A stretch of 64,000 nt of DNA from Laccaria trichodermophora (taxonomy: Eukaryota; Basidiomycota; Agaricomycetes; Agaricales; Hydnangiaceae). Within the stretch, counting starts at the first letter, position 1. The number at the start of each line of letters is the position of its first letter. The stretch is taken from positions 1-64,000 of the forward strand of contig JACTVC010000040.1 in assembly GCA_018417955.1 (NCBI GenBank). Reading direction: 5' to 3'. Both the position numbers and the translations under genes were made by a program. Under the pieces are notes generated by a model, which saw only the letters and a program-made list of their open reading frames with translations, did no database searches and was not told the origin of the DNA. Positions 22,885 through 34,270 of this stretch are shown here, piece by piece.

Positions 22885-24272
22885 ATGTCCAATAGAGTTC
22901 CAGGCCAAACCATTTACGAACGCGAAATGCGGAAGAAAGGTCACGGACATCCTCTTTGGAATCCAGAACCTGATGTTTCTGCACCCCCCGCATACCGCCA
23001 AGCCGGTATTAGTGTTGGAGACGTTGGAATTTTTCACCCGTCTGGCACATTCCGCTACCTTTTTAATGTCTTTCTGGATGCCGACAACCCCTGTAATCCC
23101 AGTGAGCTGCCCGAGGGATTTACGCCTTTGAAGCCGTTTGCAGGCAGCCGGATTGCATTTGACTGTCATGAATCAGGTTTTGTGACTAGTCCTTATATGA
23201 GACTAAAATCGTCTGTTCGGTCTGGCATCAGAAACTTGGAGTTCACGTTCTTCAATGACTCTGAAGATGCTGTCTTGATTCTGCCCGAAGGCTGCCATGG
23301 CGAACGATTTCAAAGTATAGGGACACTTCGAAGCTACGCTGCACAGCACGGCGAGAGCTGGTATCGCTACGCGAATGGACCACGTGGTCTTAACGTCGAA
23401 AATGGGCAGCTACAAATTGTAACCCAGTGTGATAAGACCACATCGTGGGCTATCTTGACCCACTTCAAAGAGGAAAGTTCGTCTTCAAACCACCGGGATG
23501 GCCTTAGTGTCCCGCTCTCATGGGTAGGGCACGACATAGACCAAATGCAGTGTGGAGTCAAGTTCATCCCGCAGAGAGCGTCACCTTTCCGGAATCAATG
23601 CGTTTTCCTTCGGTCGAGCGGCGTTTATCTCAGTGACGTTGAGTGGGGACGTGTCCGTTCTCCAAGCTTATTTCCGGACATTGGAGGACTCTTTCGGTCA
23701 ATGTTGGGTATGTTTGATACCGCCACGATTAACAATGGTCAAGGTTCTGGGTCAACAAGATTGATTCCATCACAACATGAAGTATTTGCCTCAATTTTTT
23801 ACTAAAGCGTTGTTGCTGATATTGACATCCAAGACCATTGTTCGAACTCCATCGAACGTCATTCTCAACATGCTCCTGAAGAAGGTCAGACTATGCAGCC
23901 TTGCATAGCGTCTCAGCTATGCTGATCACGAGTACTTTTTTAGCATCCAGAAGCCAAGACGGCCATAGTTCACGACAATGATTGGTGTGCTGTATTACGA
24001 CAGGTATAGTTGTGCTCGGTGCTTGATTTTCATGCGCTCATTGGTACCCTCTTAGGGAGACACGAAATTTCCCACTGATGAAGAGCTTTGTAGACGCATT
24101 CTTGAAACATTCGAAATCATTATTGACGAAAAGGGTGAGTGTTCTCTTCTTAACAGTCAGATGTAACTTAATGCCAGGCCATCACCCAAGGTTGCTTATA
24201 TTTATCACGAAAAACTGGTTCCCCCCAGTGATTGTCATGTCCCCATTACCCCATGTACCATACCTTGTCTAG
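22885..24272 (+). CDS. Agaricomycete orphan-family protein, 393 aa, five exons
   Basis: Function unknown, family recognised from Agaricomycete genomes.  Exons: 22885-23781, 23834-23884, 23944-24003, 24056-24134 and 24178-24272. The start is the ATG at 22885, because family members begin with about ten residues before GQTIYEREMRKKGHG and the upstream frame looks non-coding. Landmarks are HPLWNPEPD, AYRQAGISVGDVGI, FRYLFNVFLDADNP, LILPEGCHGERF, SWYRYANGPRGLNVENGQL, CDKTTSWAILTHF, then, after the introns, RTPSNVILNMLL and AKTAIVHDNDWCAVL. These last two blocks are typical of the family C-terminus and validate the splicing. The final 43-nt intron (24135-24177) is the weakest junction. Without it the protein would stop at about 24163. 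Confidence 0.8.
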
Positions 24273-24338
24273 AGTCTACATAATAAGTTGCGGTTTGATA
24301 AAGGCACGTTGTACAAACACAGTTCAAGGAGTGAAATA

Positions 24339-26034
24339 TCATTTTGCCGGGAGGAAGAGAGGGCTCAACCAACGAGCAATAAGAAATCCGATCGACATAA
24401 TCGCCAATGTTTTCCACGCGCCCCACACATCCACAGGGCCCATACCCACCGCCTCTTCAAGCGCCTCTTCCAAACCCCGCGCCATCGCATCCATACTAAA
24501 CATCTCCTCAGCCCTCCTCCTTGCCCGTCTTCCCAAAGCCTCGCGATCCTCTGGGGATAAATCCAGAATCTCCGTGAGGGCGTCAGCCCATACATCCGCG
24601 TCAGGGGTTTTCAGCCACCCAGTGAACTCATCCTCTGGAGAGTTCACTATGCTTTCGGTAGGCCCCCCAGAGTCGCATGCGAGCACTGGGAGACCGCACG
24701 CCATAGCTTCGACGGGGACGATGCCAAAGTGCTCATTTGCAGGTGTGTAGAGGAGGGCAATGGTGGATGGGCTGCGGAAGAGAGCTGTCCGTTGAGCTGT
24801 GGTGAAGTTGAGGAGGAAGAGGACGTCGGGGTTGGGGTTGGACCTGGAGGTTTTGAATGGGAGTTTGGAGGGGGAGAGGACGTTCCATGTTAATGCGTGG
24901 GCGTTGGCGATGGATTGGAGTTGCATGAGGACTCTGTCGTTATCTTCGAGGCGGGGGTCGTAACCACCTTTGATTCGTTGAGCCTAAGCCGGAAGTGGAT
25001 AGGAAATAGAGTGTACCTGCAATCACGAGTCTTAGGTCCGTTAGTTCTGGACGTTTGGCTTTGAGAATGGCAAAAGCTTCTAGAGCAAGAACGATGTTCT
25101 TTTTGCCCTCAAAACGATTGAGTGAAAGGAGAGTTTGTCGATGGCTTTGACAATATCAGTACAGCTTGCCTGTACTTTTGAAATGAGAAACTGACGATGT
25201 TATTGAAACAATGTCTTCGTCCAGGTCGTTGAACGGGGCGTCGTAGGTTGATATATTGATCCCAGGGTAGACCACACCTGGGTTTTCAGGAATGCTTGGG
25301 AAGTAGGTCTTGAATATCCTTGCTGTAAACTTTGAGTTCGCGAGGATGATGTCCGCTTGACCTAAAAAAGCTTGAGACGGGGATCCTCAAGAAAAAAGTG
25401 TTGTATTACATACTCATCGTAGTTTCTTCCAACCAATCCATTGGTAACCTATATAGCCTCTTCAAAAGACCCACTCTTTTCTTCATCAGATTTCCCTCCA
25501 CAAAAGCTCCATTTGCGAGGAGTTTGTCGGGGAAATGGCAGTAGAACACGACACGCGTGTGTCCAACGGCTCGAAGGAAAGGAACACATGTGGATAGCTG
25601 GTCAACGAAATACACATCATACGTCGGTGCACCTGGCCGAAGGAGATGCGCGGTCAAGTGCAGTTGTCGTGCGTGTGCAAAGAGAATGTGAAACTTCCCG
25701 CCCAGCGAACGCGGGAATGGTGGAACGACATAATGCACACGTAGTCTGCCTGGCGTAGTTTTCGTCAAATGAGGAATAAGGAGGAAAACTTCAAGACGAA
25801 CCGTCCCTAGTTTCCTCGAAACAATGTCCTGGATCGTGGTGTGACGTATATATGTCCACGGAGTGTCCTAAATCCTGCAAACCTATGGCAGCGTCGACGA
25901 CAAGACGCTCAGCGCCGCCTGCCTCATAAACTGTCAGGCTATATTATCGAAGAGGACAGGTATAAAGCACCAATGCCAAGGTCTGGGTGGATGAAAGCAA
26001 CGCGTAGTCGTCGTTGGGATGCAGGCATGGTCAT
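24339..26034 (-). CDS. ALG2: ALG2, alpha-1,3/1,6-mannosyltransferase, 479 aa, six exons
   Basis: GDP-Man-dependent enzyme that adds the second and third mannoses to the dolichol-linked oligosaccharide on the cytosolic face of the ER, in N-glycan assembly. Exons: 26034-25971, 25918-25802, 25749-25414, 25361-25196, 25144-25017 and 24967-24339, all in phase. The glycosyltransferase 4/1 fold is visible: [17 protein letters not shown] at the N-terminus, [61 protein letters not shown], then the donor-binding EX7E motif in [21 protein letters not shown] hydrophobic segment near the C-terminus ([15 protein letters not shown]) fits ER membrane attachment. Length agrees with other ALG2 proteins. A second in-frame Met lies two codons after the chosen start. 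It diverges from REV1. Confidence 0.93.
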
Positions 26035-26821
26035 CGACTGCTCAGTGGCTTCGCGTCACGGGATATGAGGGACGCGTCGCGTGCGCTTGAAGTCACTACG
26101 CACGTAGGGGCTTCTGCAGGTTTTTTGTTGTAACAAGTGTTCTTCTCAAGTCTCGTCGACTCTGCGCAGTGCGCAGGATCCATCGTAGCCTTCTATTACT
26201 GCTTATGACCTCTGAAATTTGACTTGATTCTGACGACAATGGAAAGGCCTTGTTCGATGTGAATCCAATTATTGCAGTGCTTTTTCCTGGTGATATACTT
26301 CTGGTCGTTCAAGCAAAGGACAACTCCCGAATTATTACCACAACTGAGATTACAATTCAAGTAGGCAAAGTAAAATTTCTTCGCAATGCTATATTTACGG
26401 AGGGTATGCATACGTAGTTGTCTAATTCCCCGTCAGACATTGTCGCAACGTCGTCATGTAGAGGAGGCTAGGCAGAATGGCTTTCCAAAAATTGCTGAGA
26501 GCCGAAGCAAACAGACGAGTAGGATGTTTAATTTGCAACCAGCAGAAAGACTGTGCCTCAGTAAGAACTTCACTGGCGACAGTACATGCCCGAGCACAAG
26601 AGATGGGAATCACAAAACGAGAGGTGGCCTTATATAGCTTCAGAGCAGGAGTGCACGGACCAGCTTGAATCACGTGTGTGACAAACTGACGGAATCATCA
26701 GTGATCTGACTCGTCTTCCGTTCATCCACTCTCTTTCATCCTATGACTCTCTGTACAAGGAAGATCTATAGCCAATAAATCACGATTATCTTCATGTTGG
26801 AGCTGTAAGAGCTGATGCAGG
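26035..26821. other. ALG2-REV1 divergent intergenic region
   Basis: About 790 bases between two divergent housekeeping genes, presumably holding both promoters. Short frames at 26386-26673 on both strands lack support. Confidence 0.5.
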
Positions 26822-29800
26822 ATGACTGATCCAACGGCGGGGGCCTCTCAGAACTCGTCAGATTACTTTGAAGAAGAATCCTCTCAATTTTTGGAAGCAC
26901 TACAAGCTGCAGTTCTCCCTGGCGACATAGTGAGCAAGCCAGAAGATAATGCAAGCGAAGATCCGAACAAAGACGAAGACTCGGATGAATCGGAAGACCT
27001 AGAACCGCCGCCGTGTACCCAGCCTTCTCTCAAACGACGCCTCTTCGAAACGGAAGACGATAGAGATGATGTGTATGGAGCTGCACATTTTGGTGAATTT
27101 GGAGAGTATATGCGGCGGAAGCGTGCCAAACTTCAGATCCAGAACGAGGGGTTGAAGGAGCCCGATGGGCAAAGCAAAATATTCAAGGGTCTCTCTATCT
27201 ATGTGCGTGTTGCATGTTTTCTCTGGTACCCGTGTTTCTGACCGCCGTCTAGATTAATGGTTACACTACCCCATCTGTACAAGATCTCAGGCAATTAATT
27301 GTTAAACACGGTGGCGTTTTTCAGCCATATCTCGATAAGAAAGCTCTTGTGTAAGTTACCAACCAATCGTCCACAGCTCCACTCATAATACTGCGTAGAA
27401 CCCACATAATAACATGCTCGCTTACACCAGCAAAGCTGCGCGAGTTCAAGCACATGAAGGTTGTTCGTCCAGAATGGCTAGTCGAAAGTGCAGAGGCAGG
27501 CGTTTTGCTCCCTTGGAGTAACTATCTCTACGTGCAGTCTGAACGGCCTGAAGCCTCTCAAGGCGCTAAGAACAATCAAACTACCCTGTTGAACGGCATG
27601 AAAGTACCATCCAAGTCCTCTACTACTACCACCTTCAAGGTCCCTCAGACCCCTCAGCCCAAGACGCCAACAAAACCCCAACCTGTTGCTGATAAATCAC
27701 CCTCCAAAGAGCCCGAGGCTGCCGAATTACCCAGATATGCCTCATCCACCTCTAATCCATTAGCTACCCGCGTCATGGCCAATCCCGACTGGCGAAAAGC
27801 GCATACATCCGTCGCCCCGGATTTTATCGAAGGGTATTACAAAAACTCACGGCTTCACCACCTCTCAACATGGAAAGCCGAACTCAAGGGGCTTGTGCAG
27901 GAAGCCATGGAGCGGGCAGAAGCGGGCGCTGGGGGGACGGGTCACGTTGGAAAGATCGATTCAGAGGAAACTAATGTCAGCATGCGAGGTGCAGAGCTTG
28001 TGATGCGGTCTCCGGCAGCCAAGAGGAAAGGTAAGGGAAAGGCTGTTGGCGATCAAGAACGAGTGATTATGCATTGCGATTTTGATTGTTTCTTTGTTTC
28101 GGCTGGTCTTGTGAGTAGACCTGAGCATAAGGGAAAGCCGGTGGTTGTGTGTCATTCCCAGGGTACGCAGGGTGGCGCTTCGAGCACGAGCGAGATTGCG
28201 AGCTCCAGTTATGAGGCCAGGAAGTTTGGCATCAAAAATGGGATGAGGTGCGGTATCTGAAGTATTGAAATGATATTGTTCATTCATTGACGAGATCTAG
28301 TCTCCAACAAGCCCGCAAGTTGTGCCCTGGGATCATCACAATTCCTTACGAATTTGAGCGGTGAGATATAATTTTCTCAACCCATTTATGAAGCTGATGT
28401 TTTTTAGATATAAGCAATTTTCCTTGCTGTTCTACACGGTACTTATGTCGCATGCGGACGACCTACAAGCTGTCTCAGTCGACGAAGCCCTCATCGACGT
28501 TACAAGCACTGTCACTCAGCTTAGGAGCCATGTTGGGCTCGAAGGATCGCCTCATGATCCAGCTAAGGATTTCGCGGAGACGATCCGAGCTCAAATAAGA
28601 AAGGCCACCAGCTGTGAAAGTAAGCTCCCTTCAACTGCTGTGAAGTATCGAACGTGACGGGTGATCTCAAGTCAGTATTGGGATATCACACAATATTCTT
28701 CTTGCAAGACTCGCAACGCGCCGTGCGAAACCTGGAGGATCTTTTCACCTCGTTCCACTGGATGTTCCTGATTTCCTGGCACCGCTGGATATAGCTGACC
28801 TCCATGGTTTCGGTCGGTCTACAAAGCAGAAGGCTCAAGAAAAGTTAGGGGTGACGACTCTAGGAGAACTGGCGAAGAAAAGCAAAGGAGTTCTTATCGA
28901 TGCTTTGGGCAAAGCTACTGGAGAGACGCTCTACGACGCTGTTAGGGGAATTGACGACAAGAAACTGGAGTCGGATAAGCCGAGGAAATCAGTCTCTTGT
29001 GAAATAAATGTAAGCGGTCTGTATTTTTATTGTTGAGTAGGACTGAACCTGGAGACAGTATGGAATTCGGTTTGAGAACAACGAGCAAGCAGAAGCGTTC
29101 GTTCATCAGATGGCTGCAGAGGTCAAGAAACGCCTGGATGCAGTTGATATGGTCGGTCGGTCTATCACCATGAAAGTCATGAAAAGAGATCCCACGGCTC
29201 CCGTTGAACCTCCCAAAGTAAGTTTCTGCGTCATATCAGAAAGGCAATATTTTATCGCTGCATTATAGTTTCTTGGACATGGGTCATGCGATTTGTTCAA
29301 CAAGCAAATCCCTCTCATTGGTTCTGGAGGTAGAGCTACGAATGATGAGCAAATCATCGGAGAGCATGCCTGGCGTTTGCTTAAATCCTTCAATTTCGAT
29401 CCTAAAGAGCTGCGAGGGCTCGGGATTCAAGTACAGAAGCTTGAATCTGCCTCGTCCACTGCTCACGCACCTTCTGGACAAGCGATGCTTCCCTTCAAGC
29501 GCAAAGGGCCTACTGAGCCCGCTGGGCCGTCAACGACAGAGCCTGAGATTCGTGTCCAACCTCCATCCCAAGGAAATAATGACATTACGAAAACTACTGT
29601 GGAGACATCTAAACCCACTGTCACATTTGACCTACCATCCTTTTCTCAAGTCGACATGAGCGTCTTTGATGCTCTTCCTCAAGACGTTCGCAAGGAGCTG
29701 GAAAATGAATACAAACGACGCTCTGCATCCCCATTCCCAAACGCAGCGGGGCCAGCTCCCAAACCAGCTGCTGCCTCGACATCTCACCATCCCCCTCCCT

Positions 29801-30630
29801 TTCTTCCACACAACAAACGGCCAGGCGCACCAAACATATTCCCCAGAAACCCAAGAGGCGGTGGACCTAATTTCAAACGCATAAGCAAACAACTCGCCCC
29901 ACGAAGCGCGCCTGCCGTCTCCCCCGGCAAATCGTACCTCATGCGACTTCTCGAACAAGAAAAGGAGCGCAAGATGCGTAGAAACCCAAAGAGATACATC
30001 CCTGATGCTAAGCTGCGAGATCTCAACCTTGATCCAGAAGTGTTCAATCTCCTTCCTCGACGGATTCAGGACGAGCAGTTGATCAGGGCTAGGATTCTCA
30101 AAGAGAAAGGGTCTTTGCCTTCACCGCCTGCAGAGAGGAAGATCTTGAAGCCCCGAAAACCAGAGTGGCCGGAGGGCTGGGTGCCCTATCGGGCGCCGAA
30201 TCCAAAGTCGCGTTGGGTGCAGCCGCCGTTTCTCAAGCAGTATACGCAAGGGCAAGAAGGCAAGAAGGAGAAGCTGTTTTTCTCTGAAACGGACGACGTG
30301 CAGAGGGTGCTGGAGACGTGGGTGACAACGTATAGGCACTGGGCACCCCGAGAGAAGGATGTGGAGTACCTGGCGAAGTATTTGTTGGCGACGATTGATG
30401 GGTACACGGCGAGCGATGTGGGCGTGGAAAGGGGTATTGCGGTGATGAAATGGTGGTTGGTTTTGTTACGGCGGTTTTGGCCTGGGTCGGAGTTGTATGA
30501 GGAGGACGAACCTGATGGTAGTCAGACAGATTGGGTTGGAGAGGCGTGGTGGGCTACGTTCAGGAAGATCAAGGAGAGGATGGATGTTGTTGCGCGGCAG
30601 AAATTTGGAGGGTGTTTGTCATTGAGGTGA
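26822..30630 (+). CDS. REV1: REV1, translesion DNA polymerase (deoxycytidyl transferase), 1152 aa, eight exons
   Basis: Y-family polymerase that inserts dCMP opposite abasic sites and damaged G, and scaffolds Pol zeta in nuclear translesion synthesis. Exons: 26822-27202, 27253-27350, 27399-28247, 28301-28360, 28408-28619, 28672-29009, 29059-29217 and 29269-30630. Domains in order: an acidic, disordered N-terminus; a BRCT domain (about residues 120-205, FKGLSIYINGYTTPS through VVRPEWLVESAEAGVLLPW); the catalytic core from about residue 380 (MHCDFDCFFVS, then SYEARKFGIKNGM, and SVDEALIDVTS near 486 with the second and third acidic metal ligands); little-finger region to about 760; two ubiquitin-binding motifs (VFDALPQDVRKEL near 831, VFNLLPRRIQDEQL near 956); and a C-terminal REV1 interaction domain from about 1040. 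All expected parts are present. Confidence 0.95.
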
Positions 30631-30715
30631 TTGCATCCTGCTGGTGATGAACGACATAATTCAAGAGATACAAGTACATTTGGTATGTTACTACTTATTT
30701 TCCATCAGGAGTGAA

Positions 30716-31877
30716 CTAAGCTGACGCTGGTTTGATACCTTTAGCGATGAACAGATCTAAATCGCCTTCGCCTGACGCAACGTCTTTATAGCTGAAAGAC
30801 GCTAACCCAGCACCCTCAAACAACTTGCGAATCTCATCCTCACTAAACCCGTGCTTATGAGGCACAATATGATGGTACTCCTTGGGTATGGTTGATTCCC
30901 CCGTCTTCGTCAAGTCGATGACAAAGAGCGCCCCGCCTGGATTGAGGTAGGAGACGAGAACACGGGTTATTTCTTCGACGGAGGAGATGTGGTGGTATGC
31001 TGAAGCGCACTGAAAACGTCATCATCGTCATCATGAGCATTTGGATCATGCTGGTAGAGGAAGATGCTTACGAAAATGACATCAAACTTGTTGCCTTCGA
31101 GTTCTTTGGAGTCGCCTTTGAGCTCGACACGGACGGCGCTCAAGTGTTTATTGTTCTCGGCAAACTTTTGGTTATACCGATCGACGAGACCCTGGCTGAT
31201 GTCGACGCCTTTGATGGAGAGGGCGTAGGGCGCGAGTTCTTGGGAAACCAAACCTGGTTCATGTTCAGATTTCGGTACTGGGGCAAGAAGAACGAAAGAC
31301 AAACCAGTGCCACACGCAAAGTCAAGGACGGTTGTCCTATCCTTATCGAAGGCATAAGTTTCTCGAAGAGCCAATGCCGTCCTAACGAGAGAGAAAGATC
31401 TCATTTTGGGTGACTTGGCCCAGGCTGGAGAACGTACCTGACTCCCCGCTCAACTGCATGCGGGTGATTCTCGAAGTCCTCTTGGTGGGCATCGAAGTGC
31501 TCCCTGTTAGCCTCTGCGTACGTGTCGCGGTCTGGGCGGCCGTGTCCGTGTCCTGCACAAGCATGACTATGATCGTGGTGGTCATGATCATGGTGGGGTG
31601 GCTGCCCTTGCTCGGGTTGATCTACATGGGAACCATGGCCAGGATGACCATGATGGCCGTGCCCATGTCCTCCTCCACAGGCATGGCTGTGGTCGTGGTG
31701 GTCGTGGTCGTGATGGGGTTCAGCTGCTTGCTGGGGTTGACCTTCGGATTGGTGCTGATGATGCTTGTGCCCGTGACCTCCGCAACCATGGTGGTGGTGG
31801 TCGTGGTCGTGACCATGGTGAGGTTCAGCGGGTTGTCCGGGCTGACTTGGGTGCACGTGGTCTTTTCCTTTGCACAT
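30716..31877 (-). CDS. SAM-dependent methyltransferase with His-rich N-terminus, 347 aa, three exons
   Basis: Exons 31877-31438, 31381-31072 and 31009-30716 are in phase; introns are 56 and 62 nt. Residues 1 to about 115 are extraordinarily His-rich, with repeated HDHDHHDHSHAC, GHGHGHHGHPGHG and Gly/Cys spacers, a composition seen in metal-binding segments. The rest is a class I methyltransferase: VLDFACGTG (SAM-binding motif I), IKGVDISQGLVDRY (motif II), FDVIFCASAYHHI and LNPGGALFVIDL (post-motifs). The substrate is unknown. The protein resembles small-molecule or UbiE-type methyltransferases. It is convergent with REV1, with 85 bases between stops. An upstream exon cannot be excluded, since the 128 bases before the start also read as plausible protein in another frame. 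Confidence 0.8.
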
Positions 31878-31961
31878 CTTGTGGGGTTAGTGGGGGGCCT
31901 ACTTGCGAGGACCACTGGGGAAATCTGGGGAATTATATGCTCGGGATCTATTCGTGGCCCC

Positions 31962-32650
31962 ATGGCTGATTCATCCAATAACGGTACGACTGGTGCGGTA
32001 CTCACCGAGCGGGAGCCCGTTCATTGGCTTGTAAATCCCTTGCGGACTCGAGAATGGCCATTGGCGACTTCGACCACCTTTGTAGGTGAGATAACTGTTG
32101 ACTCGGAGGGAACCTGGGCCATTTTATCAAAGTCCGTATATTTACCGGCGATCCAGAAGCCGCCAGACCTATTACACGCATTGTTACTTGATCACGAACT
32201 CCGGGCCGCCAAGCCTGTTGTTTCCTTTTCCTCCTCATTCAGCCTCAACTGTGTCCTTACTCAATTGCTTGTTCTCGGTGACAACCCGGATGATTTCTTC
32301 CCCGTAGATGTTACCAACGCCGACGATTTCAGTGTGCTCAAATAAGAATCGAGCAGACGAGAGCAGTTCGATTGACTCAGAGCGATGCCACTGAGCTGAA
32401 ACTCCGGATGGTCAACTTCCGTTTGGACGAGCTTAAATCGAAATTGACAGAACTCACGCTCAGTGAATATCCGAAGCTGTTTTCTGACAGGAAGATATCT
32501 TCGGACAATGGTCTTCATATCATTCTAATCACACCTGGCTCCCTGAAGCTTTGGTGCGTAGTCGAAGCTGAAGGAACGACCCGGGAACAACGTTTTCTCG
32601 GAAAGACCGTTGGTGACCTCAAAGTCCTATCAAATGATACCTCCCTCTAG
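31962..32650 (+). CDS. Hypothetical protein, about 220 aa, splice uncertain
   Basis: Not recognised. The frame from the ATG at 31962 reads as ordinary protein (PVHWLVNPLRTREWPLAT, PDLLHALLLDHELRAAKPV) to a stop at 32345. A second coding-like frame, 32376-32650, reads ELKLRMVNFRLDELKSKL and GLHIILITPGSLKLWCVVEA. A short intron near 32330-32365 would join them, but its length (about 35 nt) is below the local norm. It diverges from the methyltransferase, with 84 bases between starts. Alternatively these are fragments of a decayed gene. Confidence 0.35.
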
Positions 32651-33058
32651 CGCCGTGTATCGACTCCATCGTCCATCTTGTACAATTGTCGCATGGACTG
32701 GGGAATTCAATAACAGACCTTAATCCAGCGTTTGCAGCGAGAGCTTCCGGCGATGGTTGTGATTCCGGGACATGGAAGATATGACCCGTTTATCCCATTG
32801 ACTTTGCTGGTTGTTCGGAGCATGCACCTTTACGAATATAGGACACGTTGTGAATTACAGACCGAAGGTGCTCGTCCTGTACCAAACACCTACATATTTT
32901 TATTCAGACCCGACTCTCCGTAAAGAAAGACGCTACAACATTATGGCATTCCACTATTACTTATTGTACTATCGAATTTGCTGCTCCACCTGCTACCACC
33001 ACAAAACGTCGTTTCAAACTTACACTACGGTTTCGGTCACATAAGAAAACCGCCGCTT
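32651..33058. other. Intergenic, no feature seen
   Basis: Short frames only. The right end is 3' flank of the SDR gene on the minus strand. Confidence 0.45.
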
Positions 33059-33939
33059 CTATGACTTCTCATAGCCAGGGAGCTTCTTACCATCCAAAGT
33101 GAACCTGTCATGAAAGGGTTAGACTATATTAAAGAAATAGACCAAACTAGCTCACCGATGATCCCAATTCCCTTGAATCCCGCTATTAATGATATCCCAA
33201 TACACCTGAGCATGCGTCTCAGCGCTCTTCGGGAAGTCTTCCAAGGAAATCTCGCCGCTGGGTGAGACAAGAGAAGCAAAATAAAACCTATATTCCCAGA
33301 GTAAATACCAAAACGCCATACCTCCAAAAAAATCATGATGACATACCGAATACTATCGTCTTTATACGCCGCCGCAAACGTTTCAACCAGCCTCGCCGCT
33401 ACCACTTTCTGTACATCCAAAGAAGTATACGACGGTAACGCGGGGATGAAGGGCAGAAGGTTGCCGGTGACGATGAACGCTTTCGGCGAGTCTTTGTGTA
33501 CTTTAGATCGGAAACCTGTAATGGCTTGTTGGGCTGCAGCGAATACTCCTAGGCCAATGGCCGTTGAACTCTCGAAGGACTTTAGAGGGAGAGAGAGCGG
33601 GTCTTCGGGGGTTGGGAGGGGGAGGAACGATGCCGCTGGTAGACGTTCGAAATTAGTTACATCAATTAGTATCATAAACGAGTGAAGTTGAAGCTTACCG
33701 TTGTAGATGACGACATTAGGAGGCCCAAGCTCTTTATTAACAGTGTGAAACGCAGCTTTTATGCTCTCGGAGCTGCTAGCATCTACTTTGACGTGATAGA
33801 ACCCCCCTTCATCCGTTTCCTTGTCGGTCTTGGGGTTTCGGGAACCAAGCGCTACACGATAGCCATTCTGTTTGAGAATGGTGCCTACGGCAGCACCGAT
33901 GTGCGGTCCTGCGCCAATGATGAATGCGATGGGAGACAT
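33059..33939 (-). CDS. Short-chain dehydrogenase/reductase, copy 1, 235 aa, four exons
   Basis: NAD(P)-dependent oxidoreductase of the SDR superfamily; substrate unknown. Exons: 33939-33699, 33635-33347, 33287-33156 and 33104-33059. The Rossmann nucleotide-binding motif is at the very N-terminus (IAFIIGAGPHIGAAVG), followed by VALGSRNP, PPNVVIYN, AFIVTGNLLPF, and YTSLDVQKVVAARLVE where a classical SDR has YxxxK. Here Tyr and Lys are seven residues apart, so the usual catalytic pair is altered, as in some divergent fungal SDRs. C-terminal landmarks are FASLVSPSGEI, AQVYWDIIN and LDGKKLPGYEKS. It is a close paralogue of the gene at 38623-39493, on the opposite strand. Confidence 0.85.
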
Positions 33940-34270
33940 GGTTTGGTAGGTTGAATTTGTGGAGATGAAGATGAGTTCATGTTGCCTAGGATTCTTTTAT
34001 ATGCCAGGACTCAGTGCGAAGATTGTGCAATCTGAGACTGAGGAGAGATGATCAGTCAGCGGTAGATTGGTAAGGTGCAATTGAGCAAGGCGAGCGGGGG
34101 CTGGTATACGAGAGACATTATAGACGTGAGCTGACTGAGAAAAAATGATGAGAGGATGATGAGAGATGGTGACAAATACAATTCAAGAGGTATACACCAA
34201 AAACGTAAAGTCCTACACAAGTCCAGGGAATACAGAAAAAATAAAAATAAAAACCACTATCCTCCCATCC

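Noticed and set aside
24365..24595. Overlapping minus-strand frame inside ALG2
   Set aside because: Shadow of the ALG2 last exon in another frame.
31410..31960. Long plus-strand frame antisense to the His-rich methyltransferase
   Set aside because: Val/Met-rich translation is the reverse complement of the His codons; only the part from 31962 on looks like real protein.
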